Positions 1-7,130 of a DNA stretch of 24,563 nt are shown in pieces; position 1 is the stretch's first letter, and the number at the start of each line of letters is the position of its first letter. Under the pieces are notes generated by a model. It was not told where the DNA came from, made no database searches, and saw only the letters and a program-made list of their open reading frames with translations. Source of the stretch: SYIM01 sp039800205 (lineage in GTDB: Bacteria; Pseudomonadota; Gammaproteobacteria; Burkholderiales; Burkholderiaceae_E). The translations under genes were made by a program, and so were the position numbers. The stretch covers positions 1-24,563 of the forward strand of contig JBDLRB010000100.1 in assembly GCA_039800205.1 (NCBI GenBank), in the 5' to 3' direction.

Positions 1-1
1 C

Positions 2-871
2 ACCTTTGGCTACAAGATGGCGAGCATCCTTGCGGGGATCGAGCGTCACCGGCAGCGGCTCGAGCAACTCAAGCCCCGTGTCCTGATGGGTGAGTTCGGC
101 GGCGCCTCAGGCACGCTGTCCTCGCTCGAGACGGGCGCAATGGAAACCCAGGCCGCGCTCATGGAGGAGCTCGGCCTGGCACAACCGCTGATTTCCTGGC
201 ACACCGTGCGCGACACGGTGGCCGAGGTCGGTGCCTTTCTGGGTCTGGTGGGCGGTTCACTCGGCAAGATTGCGATGGACGTGAAGTTGCTCATGCAGAC
301 TGAGGTTGCCGAAGTGTTCGAACCCTTTGCGCCGGGGCGCGGCTCGTCCTCCACCATGCCGCAGAAGCGCAATCCGATCTCTTGCCTCTACATACACGCG
401 AATATTTCAGTCGCGCGCCAGCACGCCGCTGCCTTGATGGACGCCATGGTGGCTGATCACGAACGCTCCACGGGTCCCTGGGAAATCGAGTGGGTGTCAG
501 TGCCCGAGATCTTCTGCCTGATTTCAGGGGCGCTCAAGCAGACGAAGTTCGTGCTGCAGGGGCTTGAGGTCGACGCCGAGCGTATGCGCGCCAATATGGA
601 CATGACCCATGGCCTGGTGATGTCCGAGGCGGTGATGATGGGTCTGGGCCCGTATCTGGGTCGCGAGTACGCGCACGATCTGGTCTATGACCTCTGCCGT
701 CAGGCCCTGCGGGAGAACCGACCCTTGATCGACATCCTCGAGGCTCATCCTGAGATCAACCGACATGTTGACCGCGCGCAACTCGAGCATCTGTGCAACC
801 CGGTTCACCACGTCGGCCAGGCCGGTGTAATGGTTGACCGAGTGTTGGCCGCCCGATCGGCCGCACGCTGA
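2..871 (+). CDS. Fumarase/aspartase-superfamily lyase, 3-carboxy-cis,cis-muconate cycloisomerase (PcaB)-like, 5' truncated by window edge
   Basis: The frame is open to the left edge, so this is the C-terminal ~289 residues of a protein that starts outside the window. The superfamily signature GSSSTMPQKRNP is encoded at 341-376; this flexible loop carries the catalytic serine. Upstream lie the helical core and the GEFGGASGTLSSL stretch typical of the PcaB/adenylosuccinate-lyase branch. PcaB cycloisomerises 3-carboxy-cis,cis-muconate in the protocatechuate branch of the beta-ketoadipate pathway, but related bacterial lyases act on other substrates, so the exact reaction is not assured. The stop is 16 bp from the stop of the convergent hydrolase gene. 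The family assignment is firm; the substrate is inference. Confidence 0.85.
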   Translation, partial: TFGYKMASILAGIERHRQRLEQLKPRVLMGEFGGASGTLSSLETGAMETQAALMEELGLAQPLISWHTVRDTVAEVGAFLGLVGGSLGKIAMDVKLLMQTEVAEVFEPFAPGRGSSSTMPQKRNPISCLYIHANISVARQHAAALMDAMVADHERSTGPWEIEWVSVPEIFCLISGALKQTKFVLQGLEVDAERMRANMDMTHGLVMSEAVMMGLGPYLGREYAHDLVYDLCRQALRENRPLIDILEAHPEINRHVDRAQLEHLCNPVHHVGQAGVMVDRVLAARSAAR

Positions 872-887
872 TCCGAAGGCGAGCGCG

Positions 888-2132
888 TTACTGTTTGACC
901 TGCTGATCGATCCAGGGCTTGGCATCGATCAGTGCATGGACAAATGTGTCCCGGTGATCCGCGTCAGCGCCGGCGCTGAGCGCCTGCCCGTTCTGTTTGC
1001 CCAGGGTCTGCTGATAATCCACGGCCAGCCGAGCGATGAAGTCGGGGACGGCCTCATCGCGGCCGCCGTAATACGCGCGCAGCGGCGTTCGGCTCAGCCA
1101 GCGGTAAGACGCCGATTGATCCAGGATGCCGACGAAGGGCCCTTGTCCCTGGACCATCTGCGCGATGAAGGCAGGACGCAGGACCCGATTGGGATCGATC
1201 GGGATACGGCTCATGTACTCACCAAAGCCGATCTTGAATTCGTAGAAGGCCCGCGCGGTGGGGAAAAATTCGGGACGCAAGGCTTCTGTGGCCAAGCCCG
1301 GCAACTGTCGGTAATGCTCAAGCGCAAACAGCATGTTTGAAAGCGCCGCGGCCCGAAACACGGCCTCGATGGGCCGGGGGTTGGTGATCCCGCGCACGAT
1401 GAATAGGCCCAGGTCGACCGCGCCGGCCGCAGTGACCGACGCAGCCACGGGGATGCCCTCCCGCTCGAGTTTACGCAGAATGATCATGTTGCTGTAGCCG
1501 CCTTGCGACCAGCCAAGGGTCGCGAGGGCTGAAGCCTTGCGGCCTTGCTGCTCGAGAAAGCTTAATGCCGCTGCATAGAGGTCGAAGCTTGCCTGCTCGA
1601 TGCTTTGCATCACGAAATAGGAATTCGGCAGGTCGGATTCACCCAGGCCCAGATAGTCGGTTGCGATCATAGCGTAGCCTTGACTCGCAAACTGGGCGAG
1701 CACGAGCCGTGTCTCCATCGATTGGTCCGGGCGGGACGGGACGCTGTCCTTCTCGAAGACGGTGCCATGCTGGTAAGAGAGCAGCGGCAGCGTCGGCCCC
1801 GCGCCGACCGGGAGGGCGATCAGACCCGATGCGCTGACCGATCGGTTACCGAGTTCGGGGACGACCGTCAGATAGCGGATACGGTAGAGATCGACTTCGT
1901 GTCGCGGCTCTGCCAACCGTCCCTTGAATCGATCGAAGCCGGCGGACGATCCGGTCAGGAACTGACGCAGTTCAGCATTGACGATTGCGTTCAGTCTGGC
2001 CCGGTCGTAGCGGCCGATGGGTTCGGCGCTGAAGACCTTGGGTGAAACACGAAGTTCTGCCGCCTGTAGCCAGGAGGTCGGTCCAGGCCCAGCCGCAAGC
2101 CAGAGGATCAGGGCAACGAGGAAGGTTTTCAC
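888..2132 (-). CDS. Secreted alpha/beta hydrolase (lipase/esterase-like)
   Basis: This is a 414-residue protein with an N-terminal signal peptide: Lys2, a hydrophobic run FLVALILWLAAG, then a probable cleavage site near LQAAE. The nucleophile elbow GWSQGG fits GxSxG, with later Asp (YYGGRDEAVP) and His (ADADHRDTF) as the likely rest of the triad. The preceding DYLGLGESD and SYQHGT stretches resemble secreted bacterial lipases/esterases and prolyl-peptidase-like hydrolases. I chose the GTG start at 2132: GAGGT lies 5 nt upstream, and translation then begins directly with the signal peptide. An upstream TTG at 2156 would add 8 polar residues. Natural substrate unknown. It converges on the lyase gene. 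Confidence 0.85.
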   Translation of the reverse strand: MKTFLVALILWLAAGPGPTSWLQAAELRVSPKVFSAEPIGRYDRARLNAIVNAELRQFLTGSSAGFDRFKGRLAEPRHEVDLYRIRYLTVVPELGNRSVSASGLIALPVGAGPTLPLLSYQHGTVFEKDSVPSRPDQSMETRLVLAQFASQGYAMIATDYLGLGESDLPNSYFVMQSIEQASFDLYAAALSFLEQQGRKASALATLGWSQGGYSNMIILRKLEREGIPVAASVTAAGAVDLGLFIVRGITNPRPIEAVFRAAALSNMLFALEHYRQLPGLATEALRPEFFPTARAFYEFKIGFGEYMSRIPIDPNRVLRPAFIAQMVQGQGPFVGILDQSASYRWLSRTPLRAYYGGRDEAVPDFIARLAVDYQQTLGKQNGQALSAGADADHRDTFVHALIDAKPWIDQQVKQ

Positions 2133-2137
2133 GCAGG

Positions 2138-2142
2138 ACCTC
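2138..2142 (-). promoter_or_regulatory. Ribosome binding site deciding the GTG start of the secreted hydrolase
   Basis: On the minus strand GAGGT is followed by 5 nt and then GTG (2132). It is the only good Shine-Dalgarno match near the N-terminus, and it places the start right at the signal peptide. Confidence 0.6.
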
Positions 2143-2304
2143 AATTCGTTAAGCAAGGATGGGTTGACGGGTCATCCGTCCGCTCGGTATCAGGGATGGT
2201 GGTTCGATCCTAACCGAGTCGCCGCCCTGAGCCGATCGGCCCTCGCACGCATGCCTGTTGCGTGATCCTCGCACTTGACTCTTTCGACAAAACAATATCC
2301 AATA

Positions 2305-2319
2305 TGTGTTCAATACACA
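2305..2319. promoter_or_regulatory. Inverted repeat upstream of vapB, candidate autoregulatory operator
   Basis: TGTGT-TCAAT-ACACA is a perfect 5-bp inverted repeat, 15 bp before the vapB ATG, in a stretch clearly more AT-rich than its surroundings. A TTGACT hexamer at 2275-2280 could be a -35 element, but no strong -10 hexamer stands at ideal spacing. VapB/VapBC complexes are known to repress their own promoter through palindromes, so an operator role is plausible; it is inferred from position and symmetry only. Confidence 0.4.
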
Positions 2320-2334
2320 CACTTCGTCCACATT

Positions 2335-2589
2335 ATGCGCACAAACATCGATATTGATGATGATTTGCTCGCTGCGGCCCTCGCGGCGGGGCCGTTCAAG
2401 ACCAAGAAAGACGCGGTCGAGGCTGGCCTTCGCTTGCTCGCGCGCCAGGCGCACTATCGCGAGATCCTCAAGTGGCGCGGACTCCTCAAGTGGGAGGGCG
2501 ATGACAGCGTTGATTGGCAGGCACCCACCACAGGGGCGCAGGTGGGCCTGGCCGTTCATGAACCGGAGCCTCGACGTGCTGGTGGTTGA
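2335..2589 (+). CDS. vapB: VapB-family type II antitoxin
   Basis: This 84-residue protein opens with MRTNIDIDDDLL and continues with KTKKDAVEAGLRLLAR, the ribbon-helix-helix DNA-binding pattern of VapB antitoxins. The remainder (HYREILKWRGLLKWEGD) is the usual toxin-binding tail. The ATG at 2335 is chosen because the RHH strand begins right there; the frame is open upstream to 2275, but those 20 residues do not look like family sequence. The 3' end overlaps vapC, the standard coupled arrangement. VapB neutralises VapC by occupying its active site and represses the operon. The AT-richer leader fits a horizontally acquired module. Confidence 0.9.
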   Translation: MRTNIDIDDDLLAAALAAGPFKTKKDAVEAGLRLLARQAHYREILKWRGLLKWEGDDSVDWQAPTTGAQVGLAVHEPEPRRAGG

Positions 2590-2980
2590 CACAAGCGTCT
2601 GGATCGATTTTTTCAGCGGGCGCGACCACCGTGCAAGCTCCGAGCTTGCAGAATTGCTCCAGGCGGGCGAGGTCACGCTGGTCGTACCGGACCTGATTCT
2701 CTTCGAGGTGCTCCGGGGTTTTCGCTTCCAGCGCGACTATCGGCAGGCCCGATCACTGCTCGGCGGCCTCTCGGTCGAATCGACCGGCGGTGCAGTCATT
2801 GCCGAGCTTGCTGCAGAGCACTACCGGGGACTTCGTCAGGCGGGGTTTACCGTACGCAGTCCCATCGATGTGATCGTCGCTGCCTTCTGCATCGAACGTG
2901 GCTACACCTTGATGCACGGCGATCGGGATTTCGCAGCCTTCGAGCGCATGCGGGGTTTACGTTGCTGGGCACCGGACTGA
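2558..2980 (+). CDS. vapC: VapC-type PIN-domain ribonuclease toxin
   Basis: This 140-residue PIN domain has all the acidic residues expected for Mg2+-dependent RNA cleavage: Asp11 (VDTSVWID), Glu50 (LFEVLRG), Asp104 (SPIDVIVA) and Asp122/Asp124 (HGDRDF). VapC toxins cleave tRNA or rRNA; the target cannot be read from sequence. The start is ambiguous. ATG 2558 overlaps vapB by 32 nt. GTG 2576 has GGAG at 2565-2568 with a 7-nt spacer and starts the protein as MLVVDTS, nearer to usual VapC N-termini. Either way vapB and vapC are translationally coupled. The toxin looks intact. Confidence 0.9.
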   Translation: MNRSLDVLVVDTSVWIDFFSGRDHRASSELAELLQAGEVTLVVPDLILFEVLRGFRFQRDYRQARSLLGGLSVESTGGAVIAELAAEHYRGLRQAGFTVRSPIDVIVAAFCIERGYTLMHGDRDFAAFERMRGLRCWAPD

Positions 2981-3003
2981 GAGCCCGGACGTCTTGCTTT
3001 AAC

Positions 3004-3513
3004 TTATTGGCCGCTCGGCAGCCAGTGGTCGAGCGAGCGGGCGTAGTCGCTGAAATCCTCAAGACGGTCGTTTACGATGCTGAACACGACCTCCCAATTG
3101 ATGGCCTCATCGTTGTGAACGGCGATAGTTCGAAAGCCCACGGCCTTTCGCATCCGCTTCGCTGGATCGGGTCCGATGACCCCATCGGCGGCCAACAGGT
3201 CAAAGACGTCTCCCATCGTCGAAGGGGCGGGCCGATCCAGACCGGACAGGATGTGGGAAGCGAGGTCGACCAGATCGACGGGGCGGCCCAAGGCTGAGGC
3301 CAGGGCGTCGATCAGTTCGATACGTTGTTTGGCGCTGAGGGGCTTCTCTGCAAGGCCCGCAAGGTCCAGATCACTGTCGGGCCGGGGCTGTCCTCGCGCG
3401 ATTGAGCCAAACGCGACCGCGAATCGGACAATATCAAAGGCTTCGAGGCCCTGGCGAATTTGGACCAGGTCGGACGGCTTTTCTTCGATGTTCGGGGGCT
3501 CGCTGGTGCACAT
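3004..3513 (-). CDS. Chimera: MntA-type nucleotidyltransferase fused in frame to C-terminal half of HepT toxin
   Basis: The 169-residue product joins two families. Residues 1-82 are the N-terminal part of an MntA-like minimal nucleotidyltransferase, with the motif GS(x)3G...SDxD intact (GSIARG 36-41, Ser47, Asp48, Asp50). From about residue 80 it reads as the C-terminal half of HepT: DLASHILS, then a FDLLAADGVI-type helix, then GFRTIAVH and a helical tail. The end of MntA and roughly the first half of HepT are missing. The HepT RNase motif Rx4HxY is present as R128...H133, but the Tyr is Asp135. In intact MntA-HepT pairs the antitoxin adenylylates that Tyr. This is probably a decayed toxin-antitoxin locus kept in frame; a neofunctionalised protein is less likely. 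No strong RBS is seen before the ATG. Confidence 0.75.
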   Translation of the reverse strand: MCTSEPPNIEEKPSDLVQIRQGLEAFDIVRFAVAFGSIARGQPRPDSDLDLAGLAEKPLSAKQRIELIDALASALGRPVDLVDLASHILSGLDRPAPSTMGDVFDLLAADGVIGPDPAKRMRKAVGFRTIAVHNDEAINWEVVFSIVNDRLEDFSDYARSLDHWLPSGQ

Positions 3514-3611
3514 ACGGTAGGCGTAGGGGAGACGGTCGGCCTGGTCATGATGGTCGTCCCTGGGCGTTGCCTCAACCGGTGTGTCTCAGGTGATCAAGCC
3601 CGTTGTTCGCA

Positions 3612-4559
3612 TCAACGCACCCGCGCCACCCTGAAGCCCACTGTGAAGAGGGGTTGATCGCCCGCAAACCCCCAGCGCAATGCCGGATGAGTCAGGATCG
3701 GGGCGTCCATCCACCCACCGCCACGGATGACTGGGCGTGAACAGTCCAGGAGGTTGGCCGAGCCGTCCAAATTCGACCCGTCCACGGCCGATTCATCCAT
3801 GCATCCGGCCAGCCACTCAAAGACGTTCCCGATCATGTCGTACACGCCAAATGCGTTGGGGCGAAATCGCCCGACCGGCGCGGTGTTCCGGTAGCCGTCG
3901 TCGCATTCGGCGCGCCATAGTTGGTCGCCTCCAGATAGTGCGCTGACTGCCGAGCGATCGAGCACATTGCCGAACAGGCAGAACGAGGATGTCTCGTCGC
4001 CGATCACTGTCCGTATCGCTGCAGAGCCTGCCCTCGCTGCGTATTCCCACTGCGCTTCGCTGAGTAGCTGATAGGCGTGGCCCGTCTGAGCCGATAGCCA
4101 CGCGACATAGTCCTGGGCATCCCGCCAGCCGACGCAGGTCACCGGATGCGAGTCATCCTGAGGAAAGCCCGGGTTTTGCCAAGAACGGGAAGCATCGCTG
4201 GTCCAGTCGCCGTCGGCCCAGACCTCGCAGCCGGGCTTCAGAGGCCGCTGCGTCGCCATTGAAAAGGCTCGATACTCGGCGACGTTGACCTCATAACGCC
4301 CGATCGCAAAGCGGGGCAGGTCGATCGATCGGGCGGGCAGCGTCCGGTTGCGGATACCCTCGGGCATCCAGTCCGCCTCGCCGAGGGCTTCGTTCAGACC
4401 CATGTTGAAGGTGCCCGCTGGGAGCACGATCATTTCCGGGCAGTGTGCGCAGTCTCTGAACACGCTGCCCGATTGCTCGGGAAAGGGAGCTGCTGCGGTC
4501 TGAACCTGAGAGAAGACGAGGCCCGCGCAGATCCACGTCGCTGCGAATGGAATACGCAT
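3612..4559 (-). CDS. Secreted SUMF1/FGE-fold protein, probably non-catalytic
   Basis: This 315-residue protein starts at ATG 4559, with GGAG 9 nt upstream and a signal peptide (MRIPFAATWICAGLVF, cleavage near TAAA). The mature part opens with FRDCAHCPEM and LPAGTFNMG, then has the FGE-sulfatase landmarks RYEVNVAEYRAF, HPVTCVGWRDAQDYVAWL, LLSEAQWEYAARAG, GVYDMIGNVFEW, RGGGWMDAP and GFRVAR. Formylglycine-generating enzymes bind copper with two Cys just after the RGGSW motif; here that segment (APILTHPALRWGF) has none, so sulfatase activation is unlikely. The fold is often used as a structural or ligand-binding module. It lies 144 bp downstream of the Ig-like lipoprotein gene on the same strand; both products are exported. 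Confidence 0.85.
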   Translation of the reverse strand: MRIPFAATWICAGLVFSQVQTAAAPFPEQSGSVFRDCAHCPEMIVLPAGTFNMGLNEALGEADWMPEGIRNRTLPARSIDLPRFAIGRYEVNVAEYRAFSMATQRPLKPGCEVWADGDWTSDASRSWQNPGFPQDDSHPVTCVGWRDAQDYVAWLSAQTGHAYQLLSEAQWEYAARAGSAAIRTVIGDETSSFCLFGNVLDRSAVSALSGGDQLWRAECDDGYRNTAPVGRFRPNAFGVYDMIGNVFEWLAGCMDESAVDGSNLDGSANLLDCSRPVIRGGGWMDAPILTHPALRWGFAGDQPLFTVGFRVARVR

Positions 4560-4634
4560 CCTTGATCGCTCCGAGGGTAAGTGCTTGTCAAGTGTAGGGC
4601 TTGCGTAAGGGGTGAGCATACCGAGTCTACGGGA

Positions 4635-4645
4635 TCACCCGGTGA
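4635..4645. repeat. 11-bp palindrome TCACC-C-GGTGA in the lipoprotein/SUMF1 gap
   Basis: TCACC and GGTGA flank a single C. It lies about 75 bp upstream of the SUMF1 gene start on the minus strand. It could be an operator half or a minor hairpin; nothing else supports a role. Confidence 0.25.
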
Positions 4646-4652
4646 GACTGTG

Positions 4653-4671
4653 GTGCGGGAGCCGACCGCAC
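4653..4671 (-). terminator. Weak hairpin downstream of the lipoprotein gene (no U-tract)
   Basis: GTGCGG-N7-CCGCAC forms a 6-bp GC-rich stem 32 bp after the lipoprotein stop in the direction of transcription. No run of T follows, so it is at best an attenuator or a processed 3' end rather than a classic rho-independent terminator. Confidence 0.25.
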
Positions 4672-4703
4672 ATGACCAGAACGATTCGCCCGACCGTGCG
4701 GCC

Positions 4704-5774
4704 TCAGCGAATCGGCTCCATGAGCACTTCGAGCGCATAGCGTGTGGGTACCGAGCCGGTCTGGTTGATCCATATCACCAGAGGACCTGCACCCAGTTGA
4801 TCCGCAGGGATTCCGTCGAGGAGATTACGCCCCAGGTCTTCCGGCCCAAAATGCCCGAAGCTCAGCATCCGCCTGACATCCGTACCCGCATCGAAGAGGG
4901 CTTTGCGCTGCATGGCATAAAACGAAATCCTATCCTTGGATTCGTAAAAAACCCACTTGGCCGACTTCAACTTGAAGCCTTCGGGAACGTCGAGGGCCGC
5001 ATAGTCTGCGTCGCCCTTCACAATCTCCCCATGGACGAGGATTGTGCTTTCGATTGTGCCCAATTGAGTGGGGAGCATCGGATCGCCAGACAGCTCGCGC
5101 CACCCCGCGCCAGACGCACTGAGATCGATGCTGATCGGCATAGAAACATTCCCCGCTTGATCCTGTTGCCGAATCTTTAGCGATAGCAGCGTGTTACCGG
5201 ACAGGATGAAGCCTTGACCGTCGCCCGGTCGCCACGTCTGCCCTTGATCGATGGAGTAGTCCCAAAGTGATCCGGGTTCGAGACTGCCCAGTGAAAGCCG
5301 GGTTATTTCCGCCTGGTCCCCAGACCTGAGCGTTGCGCTGGGTGCCGCAGGGGCCATGGTGTCGAGGGTGCAATGGGCGACGACAATCTCTGAGGTGTTG
5401 CCGAAATCGTCCCGGGCGCGAACCCAGATCGTCTTCGAACCGTCACCCAGTACGTCGAAACCGGCGCCCTCGCCGCGTGTCCAGGTCACACCAAGGTCAA
5501 GCGAAAACTCCCAGCCGATGTCGTTGGCGCTCGATACGGTCCAAAAGCCGGTCTTGGTAATGCCATCCGTGATGCTGAAGCCCGTGTCGTTGAAGCTCAA
5601 CTGAGGCGGGTCAAGCACCTTCAGTGCGACGGACGGGGGAGTGGGCGATTGGAGGTCCGTGCTTTCCATGGCTGAGCCTGGGCCGCCTCCGCAACCGATC
5701 AAGGGTGTTGCAAGAATAAGGGCGGCGCATCGCGAAGCGAGTAATGAGCTAAAGCGCGTTTGGAGCGTCGTCAT
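4704..5774 (-). CDS. Lipoprotein with tandem Ig-like repeats, function unknown
   Basis: A 356-residue protein with a lipoprotein signal: hydrophobic stretch AALILATPLIGC with lipobox LIGC, then a Gly/Ser/Pro-rich linker. Two beta-sandwich repeats follow, each with the pattern F/YS(x)D(x)G(x)TW...GxGxGF...R(x)xD(x)xGNxS: the first has FSLDLGVTW and RARDDFGNTS, the second YSIDQGQTW and RQQDQAGNVS. The C-terminal ~130 residues (from about GWRELSGDP) look like a separate beta-rich domain, perhaps of the pre-peptidase C-terminal type. Bacterial Ig-like repeats of this kind occur in surface adhesion or scaffold proteins. Its stop is upstream of the secreted SUMF1 gene, so the two may be co-expressed at the envelope. 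The RBS is weak. Confidence 0.75.
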   Translation of the reverse strand: MTTLQTRFSSLLASRCAALILATPLIGCGGGPGSAMESTDLQSPTPPSVALKVLDPPQLSFNDTGFSITDGITKTGFWTVSSANDIGWEFSLDLGVTWTRGEGAGFDVLGDGSKTIWVRARDDFGNTSEIVVAHCTLDTMAPAAPSATLRSGDQAEITRLSLGSLEPGSLWDYSIDQGQTWRPGDGQGFILSGNTLLSLKIRQQDQAGNVSMPISIDLSASGAGWRELSGDPMLPTQLGTIESTILVHGEIVKGDADYAALDVPEGFKLKSAKWVFYESKDRISFYAMQRKALFDAGTDVRRMLSFGHFGPEDLGRNLLDGIPADQLGAGPLVIWINQTGSVPTRYALEVLMEPIR

Positions 5775-5814
5775 GGTGACTCTGTGGGGGGATTTACGAC
5801 AGCTCAGATTCAGG

Positions 5815-5834
5815 ATCGTTGATGACGCAACGAT
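5815..5834. repeat. Perfect inverted repeat ATCGTTG-N6-CAACGAT upstream of the lipoprotein gene
   Basis: The 7-bp arms are separated by 6 nt and lie 41 bp upstream of the lipoprotein ATG, in the 284-bp gap shared with the divergent membrane-protein gene. Apart from this repeat I see nothing definite in the gap. An operator is possible, but one such repeat can occur by chance in a region this long. Confidence 0.25.
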
Positions 5835-6058
5835 GAAATGGATGCAGTCGCTCTCGCCGCAAAGCGTGCAGTCGTCGAGCCCGAGGGCACCGGAGGCCGA
5901 GAGGTCGGGACTCCCATTCGTTGCTCAGGGGCAATTCCTGCTGGGACAGGTAAAACTGTAAGCTCAGGTTGACGGTCGGCCACATGGCGCACGCCGGGTC
6001 CGTAGCGCCTCGCGTGATCTCGCACAGCAGACCGGCCCCCCAACCGAAAGGACCGGAC

Positions 6059-6319
6059 ATGACGATCACCATCGGCCTTTTTCTGCTATTCGGTCTCTGC
6101 CTGGGCATCGCCTCGTATTCAAATCGGCACCTGTTCAGCGAAGGACCCACCACGCTTGAGCCGCCTGAAGGGCGTCGCGGGTGGGTCAGTGTCGTGTACT
6201 GGCTCTTGCTGTGCGCGCTTCTTTGGCCAATCATGTTGCTGACAGGCTTGAATACCGGCTGGGTGCTGGCCAAGCGTAAAAGGCGTCAAGCGAACGGGAG
6301 CGATCCCTCGCAGCGCTGA
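6059..6319 (+). CDS. Small membrane protein with two predicted helices, function unknown
   Basis: An 86-residue protein starting at ATG 6059, preceded by AAAGGA at a good distance. The first hydrophobic segment is residues ~3-20 (TIGLFLLFGLCLGIA); the second is ~45-65 (VVYWLLLCALLWPIMLLTG). The tail is strongly basic (AKRKRRQ), so both ends are likely cytoplasmic. I do not recognise the family. The frame is open further upstream, but that part lacks hydrophobic or family-like character. It stands 40 bp before the first SDR gene, so shared transcription is possible, with no evident functional link. Confidence 0.6.
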   Translation: MTITIGLFLLFGLCLGIASYSNRHLFSEGPTTLEPPEGRRGWVSVVYWLLLCALLWPIMLLTGLNTGWVLAKRKRRQANGSDPSQR

Positions 6320-6359
6320 GTGTCTGGCCAGAGGGTGACCGTGATCAGGGATCAAACGC

Positions 6360-7091
6360 ATGAGACTTTCAGGAAAGACAGCGCTCGTCACAGCGGCGGG
6401 GCAAGGCATTGGACGCGCCAGCGTGCTGGCTCTCGCTCGTGAAGGAGCGCAGGTCCTTGCCACAGACATCAACCCGGGCCTGCTTGACAGCCTGTCGGCG
6501 ATGCCGAATATCAGCACCCGGGTGCTGGATGTGATGGACCGCCACGCAATCGAGCAGTGCGTCGCGCACATGCCGAGGATCGATATTCTGTTCAACTGCG
6601 CGGGCTATGTGCACAACGGCACGATCGAGCAGGCGACCGACGAAGAGTGGCAGTTCGGCTTCGATCTGAATTGCCGATCGCAGTTCTGGATGATTCGCGC
6701 CGCCCTGCCAAAGATGACCGCTGCGGGCGGGGGCAGCATCATCAACATGGCGAGCGTCTGTAGCGTGAAAGGGCTCCCGAGTCGTTTCGTTTACAGCGCA
6801 ACGAAGGCGGCGGTTCTTGGCCTGACCCGCAGCGTCGCGGCCGACTACGTGGCTCAGGGCGTACGTTGCAATGCGATTTGCCCGGGCACCGTGGACACCC
6901 CGTCGCTCGCCGACCGGATCAATGCCTACGACGACCCGGTCCAGGCGCGCCGCAACTTCATCGCCCGTCAACCGCTTGGGCGGCTTGCCCGCGCCGACGA
7001 GATTGCCCCCTTGGTGGTCTTCCTGGCCAGTGACGAATCAGCCTTTGTCACGGGTCAGGCCTACAATATCGATGGCGGCATCACGCTCTGA
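6360..7091 (+). CDS. SDR, 2-keto-3-deoxy-L-fuconate 4-dehydrogenase-like
   Basis: This 243-residue classical SDR has a cofactor loop TAAGQGIG (11-18), Asp36 after beta-2 (NAD preference), NCAG (79-82), and catalytic Ser132, Tyr145 and Lys149 (YSATK). The opening (MRLSGKTALVTAAGQGIGRA), CNAICPGTVDTPS and the end DGGITL closely resemble the dehydrogenases that oxidise 2-keto-3-deoxy-L-fuconate at C4 in non-phosphorylative L-fucose catabolism of xanthomonads and Burkholderiales, and also human DHRS6. In this cluster, dehydratases producing 2-keto-3-deoxy acids lie nearby, which supports the call. AGGGA 8 nt before the ATG fits as RBS. Substrate stereochemistry is inference. Confidence 0.8.
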   Translation: MRLSGKTALVTAAGQGIGRASVLALAREGAQVLATDINPGLLDSLSAMPNISTRVLDVMDRHAIEQCVAHMPRIDILFNCAGYVHNGTIEQATDEEWQFGFDLNCRSQFWMIRAALPKMTAAGGGSIINMASVCSVKGLPSRFVYSATKAAVLGLTRSVAADYVAQGVRCNAICPGTVDTPSLADRINAYDDPVQARRNFIARQPLGRLARADEIAPLVVFLASDESAFVTGQAYNIDGGITL

Positions 7092-7130
7092 TCTGCTCGC
7101 ATCCACACACCGAATTGGGAATCCATCCGA

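Noticed and set aside
888..2045. Plus-strand open frames at 834-1340 and 1605-2045 opposite the secreted hydrolase
   Set aside because: They are antisense frames of a clear hydrolase gene in GC-rich DNA, with no family-like sequence or ribosome binding site.
2200..2216. tRNA-like T-loop string GGTTCGATCC
   Set aside because: The flanking bases do not form the 5-bp T stem, and no acceptor, D or anticodon arms are found around it.
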